In this document: positions 40,436 to 49,511 of the stretch, in pieces | How the letters are laid out: each line of letters begins with the position of its first letter | Position numbering within the stretch: position 1 is the first letter of the stretch | Source: Arthrobacter sp. ISL-30 | GTDB lineage: Bacteria > Actinomycetota > Actinomycetes > Actinomycetales > Micrococcaceae | Assembly: GCF_018613855.1 (NCBI RefSeq) | Contig: NZ_JAGGPK010000039.1 | Coordinates: 21,359 to 85,358, forward strand | Length of the DNA stretch: 64,000 nucleotides | Direction of reading: 5' to 3' | The notes under the pieces: generated by a model | Told to the model about the DNA's origin: nothing | What the model saw: only the letters and a program-made list of their open reading frames with translations | Databases searched by the model: none | Position numbers and translations under genes: made by a program

Positions 40436-40885
40436 ATGTCCGCGAACTTCCCTTCCGGCCTGCCAATTAATGCCGACGGAGAAGGGGTATCGTCCCCGCT
40501 CCCCCGGGCTCCTGAGGGATTCCGGATGTCAGCCGACGAATTCGAAGAGGCCGTTGCCGACGCCCTGCAGCTGATTCCTGAGAAGGTTGCGCAGGCGATG
40601 GACAATGTGGCCGTCTTCATCGAAGAGGACTACACCCCGCGACCTGGGGAGGACCCGGATACGGTGCTGCTCGGCCTGTACGAAGGCGTCCCCCTCACGG
40701 AGCGTGATTCCTGGTGGGATGCCGGATCACTTCCCGACCGCATCACCATCTTCCGCCAACCCATCCTGGAAATCTGTGCTTCACGGGAGGACGTCATCGA
40801 CGAGGTGGCGATTACTGTCGTGCATGAAATCGCCCACCACTTCGGGATCGATGACCACCGGCTGCACGACCTCGGCTGGGGCTAG
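40436..40885 (+). CDS. Metallopeptidase family protein (minimal zincin)
   Basis: A 149-aa small zinc-peptidase-like protein. The motif VVHEIAHHFGIDD near residue 130 gives HExxH plus a following His and Asp, as in the minimal metallopeptidase family found beside housekeeping genes in actinobacteria. An N-terminal region of about 28 residues (Ser/Pro/Gly-rich) precedes the conserved MSADEFEEAVADALQLIPEKVA helix. No signal peptide is visible, so it acts in the cytoplasm. Physiological substrate unknown. Confidence 0.85.
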   Translation: MSANFPSGLPINADGEGVSSPLPRAPEGFRMSADEFEEAVADALQLIPEKVAQAMDNVAVFIEEDYTPRPGEDPDTVLLGLYEGVPLTERDSWWDAGSLPDRITIFRQPILEICASREDVIDEVAITVVHEIAHHFGIDDHRLHDLGWG

Positions 40886-40916
40886 GTCCTGGCAGCGCCA
40901 GGTCCTGGCAGCGCCA
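40883..40916 (+). repeat. Exact 16-bp tandem repeat at a stop codon
   Basis: GGTCCTGGCAGCGCCA is present twice in exact tandem (40885-40900 and 40901-40916). The TAG stop of the metallopeptidase gene (40883-40885) shares its last base with the first copy. Each copy contains CTGGCAGCGCCAG-type dyad symmetry and could fold. Confidence 0.85.
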
Positions 40917-40951
40917 GGGCCTGACCCCGTCCCAGGAGAGCGGTTGTCGAC

Positions 40952-41902
40952 TTAGGACAGTACGTCCTTGGTGGTGAACCGCCCGTAGGCCAGTGCGCCA
41001 AAAACCGCAATGTAACCCAGCTGCAACCAGGCGTTGCTGGCGAAATTATCGAACGACGGCGGCTGGCGGAGGAGGTCGGCGAAGCCCAGCCAGTAGTGGC
41101 TCAGCAGCCAGGGATGCAGCCACTCGAGCTGCGGAAGGTTGTCCAGGACCTGCGACACGATGGCGACGACGATCGTTGCCGCCATCGCGCCTACGGGAAC
41201 GTCTGTGAGGGTGGACAGGAAGAGGCCGACGGCGGCCATCCCCAGCAGGGACACGGTGATATAGCCCGCAATGAGGAGCACCCGCACCATCGCCTCGCCC
41301 ACGCTGACAGTGTCCCCGGACAGGAGTGTCACGGGACGAACTGGAAATAGGAGCGCTCCGATCGCCATGCCCGAAAGGGCCACAGCCAGGACGGCCGACA
41401 GGCAGAATACCGCCGCGCCCACATACTTGGCCAGCAGGAGCCGCACCCTGCCTGCCGGCGCCGCCAGGAGATATTTAAGGGTGCCCAGCCCTGCCTCCCC
41501 GGCGATCGTGTCTCCCGCCACCACCCCCACAGTGAGGGGCAGGAACAGCGGAATGGAGACGAGCAGCCCGGTGACGGCGGCGAAGAGGCCGTTCTCAGCG
41601 ATACGGTCCAGGAAAGCCGGTCCCCGGCCGCTGGGCACCCGGGAGGTGAGGCGTACGGCGAGGGCTATCAGTACGGGGATGCCGGCCAGCGCCACGAGCA
41701 TTGCCCACGTCCTGCGTCGCCGATAGAGGACGGAGAGTTCGGACAGGAAGAGACCGCCTCCCTTCGCTGCCGGTGCCAGCTGTGCACGAGTCAGTGGTGC
41801 AGAGTTCAGGGGACCAGAGGTCACGGGTGCAGACTGCGCGCGTGGAGGCCTCTGGCGTGCAGACGCCCGGGGTGCCGGGTTCAAGGGGGCGTCACTGCTC
41901 AA
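40952..41902 (-). CDS. ABC-2 type transporter permease
   Basis: A 316-aa membrane subunit: disordered Ala/Pro/Ser-rich N terminus (about 1-60), then six hydrophobic segments beginning RRRRTWAMLVALAGIPVLIALAV. The GLGTLKYLLAAPAGRVRLLLAKYVGA segment is the typical ABC-2 coupling region. A TTG start at 41902 is inferred because it follows GAGAGGGG and overlaps the ATPase 3' end by 11 bp; the longer in-frame extension is shadow of the ATPase gene. It is third in the operon LolA-like/ATPase/permease. Confidence 0.8.
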   Translation of the reverse strand: MSSDAPLNPAPRASARQRPPRAQSAPVTSGPLNSAPLTRAQLAPAAKGGGLFLSELSVLYRRRRTWAMLVALAGIPVLIALAVRLTSRVPSGRGPAFLDRIAENGLFAAVTGLLVSIPLFLPLTVGVVAGDTIAGEAGLGTLKYLLAAPAGRVRLLLAKYVGAAVFCLSAVLAVALSGMAIGALLFPVRPVTLLSGDTVSVGEAMVRVLLIAGYITVSLLGMAAVGLFLSTLTDVPVGAMAATIVVAIVSQVLDNLPQLEWLHPWLLSHYWLGFADLLRQPPSFDNFASNAWLQLGYIAVFGALAYGRFTTKDVLS

Positions 41903-42890
41903 CTTCGAACCCCTCTCCCGTGAGTGCCACGAAGCGTTCCTCCAGCGTGCTGCCCTCCACGAGGAAGCCGCGCAGCCGGACTCCGCCGCCCACCAGGGCG
42001 GCAGCGATCTCTTCCGGGCTGACGGCATCGACGGGAAACTCCGCCGTGACCTGGCCGTCCGCACCATCCTGTCGTCCCACAGCCGGTTCAAGGCCGAGGC
42101 GCGCCAGCACGCCCTGGGCCGCTCCGACGTCGGGCGTTATGACTTTGAGCTGCACGTGCCCGGCCCGGCGCAGATCGGACAACGTTCCCTGTGCCACAAT
42201 CCTGCCGGCGCTCATCACGGCAGCGTGGGTGCAGATCTGCTCGACTTCCGCCAGGAGATGGCTGGAGACGAACACCGTGGTTCCACCAGCGGCAAGGGAC
42301 CTCACCAGGCTTCGGACCTCGCGTGTTCCTTGGGGGTCAAGCCCGTTGGTGGGCTCGTCCAGGATGAGAAGCTCACGCGGGGCCAGCAAGGCATTCGCGA
42401 TTCCAAGGCGTTGCTTCATGCCAAGGGAGTAGGCCTTCACCTTCTTGCCCGCCGCATGGGAGAGCCCTACCCGGTCCAGGGCTTCGTGGATGCGCTGCCG
42501 GCGGGTGGCGGACGGAGCGTGGCGGTCCGCAGTATCCAGGCGGTGAAGATTGGCGGCACCGGAGAGAAAGGGATAAAAGGCAGGACCTTCCACGAGGGCG
42601 CCTACGCCAGGAAGAACATCGCGGAGACGGGCCGGTATGTCCTGGCCCAGGAGCGTGATGGACCCGTTGGTGGCTGAGGCGAGTCCGAGCAGCATGCGGA
42701 TGGTGGTGGTCTTCCCGCAGCCGTTTGGCCCCAGGAATCCGAATACCGAGCCGCGCGGGACGCTGAGGTCGATCGAATCAACGGCCATCTGGCGGCCGAA
42801 CCGTTTGCTCAGGCCACGGGTCTCGATGGCGGACGTCTCGGTGGCCGAGGTCGCGCCAGGCAGCGCCTGGATGGCCGGGCCCCCGGTCAC
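41892..42890 (-). CDS. ABC transporter ATP-binding protein, exporter type
   Basis: A 332-aa ATPase of the CcmA/DrrA-like group. Walker A GPNGCGKTT (about residue 54), signature YSLGMKQRLGIA (about 155), Walker B LLILDEPTNGLDPQG (about 175) and the switch histidine in FVSSHLL are present. A C-terminal domain of about 100 residues (VQLKVITPDVGAAQGVLARLG onward) is typical of drug or lipid exporters. It overlaps the LolA-like gene by ATGA and the permease by 11 bp, indicating one operon. Confidence 0.9.
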   Translation of the reverse strand: MTGGPAIQALPGATSATETSAIETRGLSKRFGRQMAVDSIDLSVPRGSVFGFLGPNGCGKTTTIRMLLGLASATNGSITLLGQDIPARLRDVLPGVGALVEGPAFYPFLSGAANLHRLDTADRHAPSATRRQRIHEALDRVGLSHAAGKKVKAYSLGMKQRLGIANALLAPRELLILDEPTNGLDPQGTREVRSLVRSLAAGGTTVFVSSHLLAEVEQICTHAAVMSAGRIVAQGTLSDLRRAGHVQLKVITPDVGAAQGVLARLGLEPAVGRQDGADGQVTAEFPVDAVSPEEIAAALVGGGVRLRGFLVEGSTLEERFVALTGEGFEVEQ

Positions 42891-44110
42891 GGCGCGGCAG
42901 CTACGGCCTGGAGCCGCTCGAGGGGAACGGCTCCGGCAAACGCCCGGCCGTCGTCGGTGATCAGTACGTTCAGGAGCGACGTCGACAGGAGCCGTCCGCC
43001 CGGGACGGCGACTGCTGCCTGTGCCAGGAGCGGCGTGCTGTCCAAAACCCGCTGGATTGCCACGGCCGGGACTTCGACGACGGCCTCCCAGCCGCTGCCT
43101 GTGACCTTGGGCCGTTCGTGGCTTGGATCAGGAATGTGGCTTGGATCAGGAACAGGCCCAGGGGCCGGGATCTGGCTTGGGTCAGGAAGAGGCCCAGGGT
43201 CAGGCACGGGCTCAGGGGCAGGCACTGCTGGAGCGGGTGCTCCAGGGGCAGGCAGTCCTGGTGCCGGCAACGTCGGATCCGTCGACGCCGGAAGGTCATT
43301 CGCGAGTCCGATCTCCTTGACCGTCGCTCCTTCAGGAGGCGTGAACTGGAAGATCGAGGCGTCGGGAGCAACGAGTGACAACTCAGTGAAAGCGACTCGG
43401 AACGCCGGTTCCTGCTGCCCGCGGGCCCTTACCTCCGTGCCAAGCGGCATCCCCGTTTCGCCGTCCACGTAGACAGCAACCGAGGCAACCAGGGTGTTGA
43501 CCGTCTTCGGCGTCAGGACCAGCTGGTAGGCCGAACGTTCAGCGAGCCGGACCTCGGGTCCCAAGTCAACGGAAGTGCCGGGATCAGCCGCGGCCAAGAG
43601 TCGCTTGGCGATGTCCTCGGGCGTCGGCATTGGGTGCGTCCCGGGGTCGTGCTTCATCCCGCCCCTTATCCCGTACGGCTTGAAGGTATCCAGTCCGGTT
43701 ACGTGCGTGGCCGTGTTGTCCCGGGAGCTATACAGCCACACCTCCGAGCCATTGCGCACCAGGTCGCGTTCCGCCAGCTGATCCAGGATCTGGACGCGTA
43801 CTTTCGTGGGGCCGTCGGCATAGACGCGGGCCGTGTGGGAGGAGCCGAGCAGCTCAAGCAAGGTGGTGGCGCCGGGCCCGGACGTTGGGGCTCCTGGTGG
43901 CAGCTGCGGAAGCCCCAGGTCCGAATCCTGCTCGACTGTGCCAGTCAAAGCGCGTACCTGATGGTTTGCCGCCATGGCCAGGACCTCGGCAGGCGTTTTT
44001 TCCGGCAACGGGCCAATCGATACGGCCTGGAGCGGCGCGGCTACCACGGCCGCGCCAATCACAGCAGGAACTACCGCTGCAGGCAACCACCGCAGCCACC
44101 GCCGACTCAT
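42887..44110 (-). CDS. LolA/RseB-like secreted protein coupled to an ABC exporter
   Basis: A 407-aa exported protein. An N-terminal signal or anchor (about 6-28: LRWLPAAVVPAVIGAAVVAA) precedes a LolA-like domain (about 35-260) with TGTVEQDSDLGLPQLP, TKVRVQILDQLAERDLVRNGSEVWLYSS and VAVYVDGETGMPLGTEV. A Pro/Asp/Ser repeat linker (about 285-330, PDPSxIPxPGPVP units) and a C-terminal VLDSTPLLAQAAVAVPGGRLL domain follow. ATG at 44110 with GAGGAGG upstream is chosen; the longer in-frame extension lacks similarity and crosses an inverted repeat. As a LolA-type chaperone in a Gram-positive operon with an ABC-2 exporter, it may receive a lipophilic cargo; this is inference. Confidence 0.8.
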   Translation of the reverse strand: MSRRWLRWLPAAVVPAVIGAAVVAAPLQAVSIGPLPEKTPAEVLAMAANHQVRALTGTVEQDSDLGLPQLPPGAPTSGPGATTLLELLGSSHTARVYADGPTKVRVQILDQLAERDLVRNGSEVWLYSSRDNTATHVTGLDTFKPYGIRGGMKHDPGTHPMPTPEDIAKRLLAAADPGTSVDLGPEVRLAERSAYQLVLTPKTVNTLVASVAVYVDGETGMPLGTEVRARGQQEPAFRVAFTELSLVAPDASIFQFTPPEGATVKEIGLANDLPASTDPTLPAPGLPAPGAPAPAVPAPEPVPDPGPLPDPSQIPAPGPVPDPSHIPDPSHERPKVTGSGWEAVVEVPAVAIQRVLDSTPLLAQAAVAVPGGRLLSTSLLNVLITDDGRAFAGAVPLERLQAVAAAP

Positions 44111-44211
44111 GGTCTCCAGGCCTCCTCGTCTACTAGGACGCGCCTCATGGTTCCACAGTACGCCTAACCACCCCATGACGCGCGGGAGAAATTCCGGACC
44201 TTTTCCCCCGC

Positions 44212-44268
44212 CGAGGAGCGAGATCTCAGCCCTTTGAGTCCGCCTTAGACCAGAGATCTCACTCCTCG
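44212..44268. repeat. Dispersed 57-bp inverted repeat, family B copy 1
   Basis: The arms CGAGGAGCGAGATCTC (44212-44227) and GAGATCTCACTCCTCG (44253-44268) pair with one mismatch around a diverged centre. The right arm encodes the last residues of the minus-strand oxidoreductase (RGVRSL), whose TAA stop lies in the loop (44245-44247). The same arms recur at 50662-50718 and 61657-61713. Confidence 0.82.
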
Positions 44269-45420
44269 ATGAGCCCCCGCCCAGGATTCCAGGACTGCCA
44301 AGACCTCCGGATGGCGTTCCTCGTCCAAGGCCGTCCGATAGGAACGCTCCAGCAGCTGATCGAGGCGCACGCGGGCACCGGTCGAGGCGCTCTCGATCGC
44401 GGCTTCCACCATGGCGAGGCTCATGATGTTCTCCCGCACATGGCCCATAGGCAGCTCGCCTGAGCGAAGCGCACCAACGAATTCCCGCAGAGAACCATGG
44501 ATGTCGGAGCTCGGATCCACCACCCCCGTCAGGTCCGCAGGCACCGCCTCTTCGCTGGAGGCCCCGCCTAGTGTCGGTGGGTTGTCGCCGTCCCAGAGCA
44601 CGGTTCCATATTCGCCGCCCATCCGCCACGACGCGTTCCAGGACGTTTCCAGGCCCGGGCTGCACCAGCTTCCGTTGAACGTGAAGCGCTGGCCGCCGGA
44701 CATTTCAAAGACGGCGGCCGCAGCAGCGTCGCCGTCGTACCAGCTCCAGGCGGGGTTGTACTCTTCGCAGAAAGCGGATACCGGGTCGGCGTCGAGGAGG
44801 AACCGGGCCATATCGAACTGGTGGATGGCCATGTCCAGCAGCAGGGGATGGTCCATCGCGTCCCGGAACCCTCCAAAGTGAGGCGCCTTGAAGAAATCGG
44901 CGCTCAGGATGCCCACCGGTCCGATATCCCGCGAAAGGGCCTTCGCCGCGAACAGATTCCTATTGTAGCGGCGGGACTGGCTGACCATAAAGAGCTGTCC
45001 GGTTACTTCCGACGCCGCCGCGAGGCTGAGGCCCTGGGACACTGTGGAGGCCACCGGCTTTTCGCCCAGCACCGGCAGCCCGGCGAACAGCGCTTCGGTG
45101 GTCACAGGATGGTGAGCGGCCGGAACGGTGACGTTGATGACTGCCCGGGCTCCGACGTCGGACGCAAGCTCTGCAGCCCCGGCGCCCACCGGGAGCGCTG
45201 GCTTTCCAACGGCCGCTGCAGCGGCCCGGGCGGAGTCGAGGTCAAGGTCCACGATGCCGGCCAGTTCCACGAGGGGAGAGGCCTCGACCGCGCCTAGCCA
45301 CGCTCGGCCCATTCCCCCGGCCCCGACCACCACGACTTTCAGCGGCGTGCGGTCGTCCTCTATGGTCGCGAACGGCGGGTTCGTTCCTACAGGGCCGTTC
45401 ATGCCTACAGGCCCGTTCAT
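44245..45420 (-). CDS. Gfo/Idh/MocA family oxidoreductase (ThuB-like)
   Basis: A 391-aa NAD(P)-dependent sugar oxidoreductase: Rossmann motif [13 protein letters not shown] (about residue 33), GEKPVA (about 120) with the catalytic-region lysine, and the C-terminal alpha/beta domain with [14 protein letters not shown]. The start is ATG at 45420, overlapping the ThuA stop (ATGA) with GAGGA upstream. An exact-length 18-bp tandem duplication repeats the start codon, so the ATG at 45402 is also usable. The C terminus is contributed by the family B repeat. In Thu-type clusters this partner oxidises a disaccharide to the 3-keto form. Confidence 0.87.
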   Translation of the reverse strand: MNGPVGMNGPVGTNPPFATIEDDRTPLKVVVVGAGGMGRAWLGAVEASPLVELAGIVDLDLDSARAAAAAVGKPALPVGAGAAELASDVGARAVINVTVPAAHHPVTTEALFAGLPVLGEKPVASTVSQGLSLAAASEVTGQLFMVSQSRRYNRNLFAAKALSRDIGPVGILSADFFKAPHFGGFRDAMDHPLLLDMAIHQFDMARFLLDADPVSAFCEEYNPAWSWYDGDAAAAAVFEMSGGQRFTFNGSWCSPGLETSWNASWRMGGEYGTVLWDGDNPPTLGGASSEEAVPADLTGVVDPSSDIHGSLREFVGALRSGELPMGHVRENIMSLAMVEAAIESASTGARVRLDQLLERSYRTALDEERHPEVLAVLESWAGAHRGVRSLV

Positions 45421-45421
45421 G
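45386..45421 (-). repeat. 18-bp tandem duplication spanning a stop/start overlap
   Basis: On the plus strand CCTACAGGGCCGTTCATG (45386-45403) and CCTACAGGCCCGTTCATG (45404-45421) are adjacent and differ at one base. Each contains the ATG, so the oxidoreductase begins [12 protein letters not shown] and the ThuA stop/start ATGA overlap is duplicated. Confidence 0.85.
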
Positions 45422-46211
45422 CGTGGGATTCCTCGTAGATTGCGGTGGCGCCCTTGTAGCCGGCGCCGGTGAAGAACTGGTCCGTCTCGTAGCGCAGCAG
45501 CTCCGGGAGTTCGCGGCGCGGCCGCTCCGTCACAGCCCATTCGACGGCATTGGAAATGACGCGGCGAATGTCCTTGTGATGGTAGACGGGATAGTCCTGG
45601 TCGCCGGGGCTGAAGAAGAAGATCTTGCCGTGGCCGCGTCGGAAGGTGCAGCCCGAACGGAACACCTCGCCGCCGGTGAAGGAGCTGATGAAAATCAACT
45701 CCTCCGGTGTGGGGATGTCAAAGAATTCGCCATACATTTCCTGCTGGTCGATGATGATCGGGTTGGGCACGCCCTTGGCAATCGGGTGCGTGGGCTCTAC
45801 CGTCCAGACGAGCTCGCGGTCCTGCTCGCTCCGCCAGCGCAGGGTGCACGTGGTACCCATGAGCTTGGTGAAGATCTTGGACCAGTGGCCGGAGTGCAGC
45901 ACGATCAGTCCCATGCCGGACAGGACATGCCGGTGGACGCGCTCCACGATTTCGTCGTCGACGTCACCGTGGGCCATGTGGCCCCACCACGTCAGGACGT
46001 CCGTGTTGGCCAGGACTTCCTCGCTGAGGCCGTGTTCCGGTTCATCCAGTGTGGCGGTGCGGACCTCGACGGCGGTGCCAAGGTTCTCTTCGATGCTGGC
46101 CTTGACCGCGCCGTGCATTCCTTCCGGATAGAGCCCGGCGACGTGCTCGTGCTCCTGTTCGTGCCGGTTCTCGCTCCAGACGGTCACCCGGATGCGGGAA
46201 GGGTTGCTCAT
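45417..46211 (-). CDS. thuA: ThuA family sugar-utilisation protein
   Basis: A 264-aa protein of the ThuA domain (class I glutamine-amidotransferase-like fold) associated with trehalose/sucrose use through 3-keto sugars. Segments recognised: [53 protein letters not shown], a [22 protein letters not shown] stretch and [28 protein letters not shown] lies before the ATG. It overlaps the oxidoreductase gene by 4 bp and follows the ABC importer genes, forming a thuEFG-AB-like operon. Confidence 0.9.
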   Translation of the reverse strand: MSNPSRIRVTVWSENRHEQEHEHVAGLYPEGMHGAVKASIEENLGTAVEVRTATLDEPEHGLSEEVLANTDVLTWWGHMAHGDVDDEIVERVHRHVLSGMGLIVLHSGHWSKIFTKLMGTTCTLRWRSEQDRELVWTVEPTHPIAKGVPNPIIIDQQEMYGEFFDIPTPEELIFISSFTGGEVFRSGCTFRRGHGKIFFFSPGDQDYPVYHHKDIRRVISNAVEWAVTERPRRELPELLRYETDQFFTGAGYKGATAIYEESHA

Positions 46212-46260
46212 GGTTTCTCCTATGTTTTGTGCTGATTACGTTGGTTGAAAGTGCGGGTCT

Positions 46261-47175
46261 TTATTTCACGGCCCCGCCGCGGGTTCCTGCGGCCACATAT
46301 TTCTGGGCCACAAGGAGCAGGACGATGGCCGGGATGGAGGCGAGGACCGCCGTAGCCATGACGGAGCTCCAGTCGTTGACGTAGGCGCCGATGTACTGGA
46401 AGATTCCCAGCGTCACAGGCCGGACGTCGTCGGTGGTGGTCAGCGTGAGGGCGAACAGGAAGTCGCTCCACGTAAACAGGAACGTAAAGAGTCCGGAGGT
46501 GATGAGGGCGTTCCTGCTCAGCGGCAGGACGATTGACCAGAAGGTCCGAATGTGGCCCGCACCGTCCACCCTGGCCGCCTCAATCACGGAGCCCGGCATG
46601 CCGTTCATGAAGGCCCGAATAATCAGGATGGCGAAGGGAATGCCATGTGAGGAATCGGCTAGGATCAGCCCCGGGATGGAGTTAAGCAGGCCGAGGTCGT
46701 TGTAGGCGGTGTACAGGGCGTTGGCCACGACGATGCCGGGGATCATCTGGCTGATCAGGATGGCGAACAGCACCACTCCGGCGCCCCGAACCTTGAAGTA
46801 AGCCAGGGCGTAGGCGGCGGGCGCGGCAATCGCCAGGCTGAGCAGGACGCTTCCGAGGGACACCACCAGGCTTGTTCCGAGGTTCCGGCCCTGCTGGCTG
46901 ATGGCGGTTGCATAGCCGGTGAAGTCGGGAGCCAGAGGAAACCACGAGGTCTGCAGCGTGGTCCCGTTGGGCTGGAGGGAAGCGTTGATCATCCAGTAGA
47001 CGGGAAACAGCATGATCGCAAGGAACAGAATGGCAAGCGCCGTGGAACCCCACTGCTTGCGTTCGCTGGCCTGCCGACCACCCGCTTGCCCGCTGCTCAG
47101 CTGCCTTTGTCCTCCGGCCAGCCGACGTCCCCCGGCCAGCTGGCCGGCGTCGTTCTTTAGTGCGTTGACAGTCAT
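46261..47175 (-). CDS. Carbohydrate ABC transporter permease, MalG type
   Basis: A 304-aa inner-membrane subunit with a hydrophilic 35-residue N-terminal tail rich in Gly/Arg/Gln and six transmembrane helices. The EAA motif SVIEAARVDGAGHIRTFWSIVLPLS is near residue 205. It starts 9 bp after the MalF-type gene and precedes thuA by 49 bp. Together with the binding protein and the second permease it should import the sugar processed by the ThuA/oxidoreductase pair. The ATPase is not encoded here. Confidence 0.9.
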   Translation of the reverse strand: MTVNALKNDAGQLAGGRRLAGGQRQLSSGQAGGRQASERKQWGSTALAILFLAIMLFPVYWMINASLQPNGTTLQTSWFPLAPDFTGYATAISQQGRNLGTSLVVSLGSVLLSLAIAAPAAYALAYFKVRGAGVVLFAILISQMIPGIVVANALYTAYNDLGLLNSIPGLILADSSHGIPFAILIIRAFMNGMPGSVIEAARVDGAGHIRTFWSIVLPLSRNALITSGLFTFLFTWSDFLFALTLTTTDDVRPVTLGIFQYIGAYVNDWSSVMATAVLASIPAIVLLLVAQKYVAAGTRGGAVK

Positions 47176-47184
47176 TGTTGAGCC

Positions 47185-48159
47185 TCACTCATCGACGGCA
47201 CGGCGGTTGGCGCGGAGGTAGAGAACTGCGAAGACGAGGGAGATCAATACCAGGATGTTGCCCATCGCCGCGCCCTCGCCGAACTTGAACTCCTGGAAGG
47301 ACAGGGCGTAGGACTGGGTGGCCACGGTCTGCGTCGAGTTCGCGGGCCCGCCATTGGTCAGGCCCAGGATGATGTCCAGGACCTTGAGCGTATAGACGAC
47401 CCCCAGCACCAGGACCACGCTGACCACCGGGCGCAGCATCGGCCAGGTGACATGCTGGAAGGCCCTCCAACCCGTGGCGCCGTCCAGTGATGCCGCCTCG
47501 TACAGTTCGTCGGGGATGTCCTGCAGTCCGCCATAGAGAACGGTGACATTGAACGGGATGCCGATCCAGATGTTGACACCAACGACGGCGGCGAGCGCCA
47601 GCGAGGTGCTGGTCAGCCAGGGCACGCCAGTGTCGATGATTCCCAGGCCGCCCAGGAAGTTGTTCAACGCACCGCTGTCTTTGTCCAGGATCCAACGCCA
47701 CACGGCGCTGGAAACGATGAGCGGCAGCAGCCAGGGCAGCAGCAGGAGCGAGCGCAGGACCCCGTTGAGCGGGAACTTCCGCTTGAAGAAGACGGCGAGG
47801 GCCAGGCCGATCACGAACTGCCCCGCGATGGAACCTGCGGTGAACAGTGCCGTGTTGACCAAGGAGGTAGTGAACAGCGACGACGTCACCACGGTGACGT
47901 AGTTCTGCAACCCCACCCAGGGGGCTTCTCCCGTGTAGAAGGTGGAGGTGCTGTACTCCTGGAACCCCATGATGACGTTCTTGGCCACGGGGTAGCCGAA
48001 GAACAAGGCCAGGTAGGCCACGGCGGGGACCAGGAACATCCACTGGTAAAGGCGCTCCCGGCGTCGGTGGTTCCAGCGCCTGTTCAAACGCCGGGAGTTC
48101 CCGGTTCCCGGCGGGAGCGACGCCGGCTGGCGGCGGGTTAGCTCGACGGTTGCTGACAT
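47185..48159 (-). CDS. Carbohydrate ABC transporter permease, MalF type
   Basis: A 324-aa membrane protein with a basic, proline-rich N-terminal tail (about 1-35) and six helices from LYQWMFLVPAVAYLALFFGYP onward. The EAA loop ELYEAASLDGATGWRAFQHVTWPML (around residue 222) is present. It lies 15 bp after the binding-protein gene and is the first permease gene of the Thu-type importer. Confidence 0.9.
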   Translation of the reverse strand: MSATVELTRRQPASLPPGTGNSRRLNRRWNHRRRERLYQWMFLVPAVAYLALFFGYPVAKNVIMGFQEYSTSTFYTGEAPWVGLQNYVTVVTSSLFTTSLVNTALFTAGSIAGQFVIGLALAVFFKRKFPLNGVLRSLLLLPWLLPLIVSSAVWRWILDKDSGALNNFLGGLGIIDTGVPWLTSTSLALAAVVGVNIWIGIPFNVTVLYGGLQDIPDELYEAASLDGATGWRAFQHVTWPMLRPVVSVVLVLGVVYTLKVLDIILGLTNGGPANSTQTVATQSYALSFQEFKFGEGAAMGNILVLISLVFAVLYLRANRRAVDE

Positions 48160-48174
48160 GTGCCTGCTCCCCGT

Positions 48175-49410
48175 CTACTGGCCCTGGGCTTGCTTGAGCG
48201 CATCAGCGGGAGCAGCCTTGTCAGTGAGCGCTGTCTGGATGGCGGTGTAGATCTTCTGGGCCTGTCCCGGCCATTCTTCGCCGAGCTGTCCGGTACGGGC
48301 TCGAGCGGTCTTGACCAGTTCAGTGAACGTGGCCAGCTTCGGGTTCTCGGCAGCGAAGGTGTCGGCCAGCGAAGTCTTGGAGGGGATGGTGTTCCTGGAC
48401 TTGGCCATGGCGAGCTGGTTTTCGTCGCTGTTCATGCAGGACACGATCTCCGCTGCCTTGGCCTGCCTGGCCTTGTTGCCGGTCTGCGGAACGGTCCAGA
48501 CCTCGCCGCCAAGCGGGCCCACCGCCGTCTGGTCCGCATCCTTGACCGGAATGTTCACGACGCCGTACTGAAGTGAGGCATCCTTACCCAGCGATGGGAT
48601 CTGCCACGGACCGTTGACCATCATGGCCGCCTTGCGTGCCAGGAATTGGTCCTTGACGTCGGCCTGCGTCCAGTTCAGGGCAGAGGAGGAGACCGAACGG
48701 CTCTTGACGAGGTCGGTCCAGAGCTGGAGCGCCTCCGTGGTTTCCGGAGTCGCTATGTTTTTCTCGTCCCCGCCGTTGGACCACATGACTGGCAGGAACT
48801 GCCAGGTTCCTTCGTAGGTGGCATTGGCATTGAAGGCCAGCCCGTACTGGCCGCCGCTCGTGAGCTGGGCCGCGGCGGCCTTCAGCTCATCCCAGGTCTT
48901 GGGCGGGGTTACGCCGGCCTTGGCCAGGAGGTCCTTGTTGTAGAAGAGTGCGATCGTGTTCACAGTGGGGGCGAGGCCATAGACCTTGTCCTTATACGTG
49001 CCCGCGCTGAGAATGCCCTCCGGATAGTTGTCCGTGCTGATCTTGAAATCGCTAAGCGGCGCGAGGGCCCCGGTGCCGGCGATCTGCTGCAGGTCCGGGT
49101 TGTCGAGCATAAGGACGTCCGGCAGCGTCTTGGAGGAGGCTTGCTGGAGCACCTTCGCAATCAGGGACTTCCCGGGGACGGTCTCACGCTTGATGGTGAC
49201 GCCGGCTTTTGTCCCGCAGGCTGCAAGCGTGTCGCCGATGATCGTCTTGTCCGGCTCGTTGTTGTAGTAGTCAACTACCGAGATTTCGGTCACGCTCCCG
49301 CCGCTGCCTGCCGTTGCGGAGCCCGACCCGCACCCCGACAGAGCGAGGGGCAGGCCCGCCAGGGCAGTGACAGCGAGGGCAATTGTTTTGCTGCTGAAAG
49401 CTGACTTCAT
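48175..49410 (-). CDS. Sugar-binding lipoprotein of the Thu-type importer
   Basis: A 411-aa extracellular solute-binding protein. The lipoprotein signal ends at Cys27 (LALSGCGSG), followed by a Gly/Ser linker. Mature features include EISVVDYYNNEPD, VLMLDNPDLQQIAGTGALAPL, TIALFYNKDLLAKAGVTPPKTWDELKAAA and WQIPSLGKDASLQYGVVNIPV, typical of cluster 1 sugar receptors. ATG at 49410 follows AAAGGA; an upstream in-frame start adds nine residues. It is first in the transport operon, with a LacI-type dyad at 49441-49454, 31 bp upstream. Confidence 0.9.
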   Translation of the reverse strand: MKSAFSSKTIALAVTALAGLPLALSGCGSGSATAGSGGSVTEISVVDYYNNEPDKTIIGDTLAACGTKAGVTIKRETVPGKSLIAKVLQQASSKTLPDVLMLDNPDLQQIAGTGALAPLSDFKISTDNYPEGILSAGTYKDKVYGLAPTVNTIALFYNKDLLAKAGVTPPKTWDELKAAAAQLTSGGQYGLAFNANATYEGTWQFLPVMWSNGGDEKNIATPETTEALQLWTDLVKSRSVSSSALNWTQADVKDQFLARKAAMMVNGPWQIPSLGKDASLQYGVVNIPVKDADQTAVGPLGGEVWTVPQTGNKARQAKAAEIVSCMNSDENQLAMAKSRNTIPSKTSLADTFAAENPKLATFTELVKTARARTGQLGEEWPGQAQKIYTAIQTALTDKAAPADALKQAQGQ

Positions 49411-49440
49411 TATCAGATCCTTTGCTTGGGTCTTCAATCG

Positions 49441-49454
49441 TCGATGCGTATCGA
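49441..49454. promoter_or_regulatory. LacI-type operator upstream of the binding-protein gene
   Basis: TCGATGCGTATCGA, a 14-bp near-palindrome with a central CG, embedded in ATCGTCGATGCGTATCGATGA (49437-49457), which recurs exactly upstream of the adjacent lacI gene. The repetition at both promoters strongly suggests the binding site of that regulator. Confidence 0.8.
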
Positions 49455-49511
49455 TGAGAATCGTGGAAAAGATGGTGGTGAAGATGGTGATGGCTGTCGT
49501 TAGGGTGTGGT

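Noticed and set aside
43500..44665. 592-aa reading frame for the LolA-like protein starting at 44665
   Set aside because: Residues before 44110 have no family similarity and cross family B copy 1 and the oxidoreductase gene; the ATG at 44110 has a strong GAGGAGG box.
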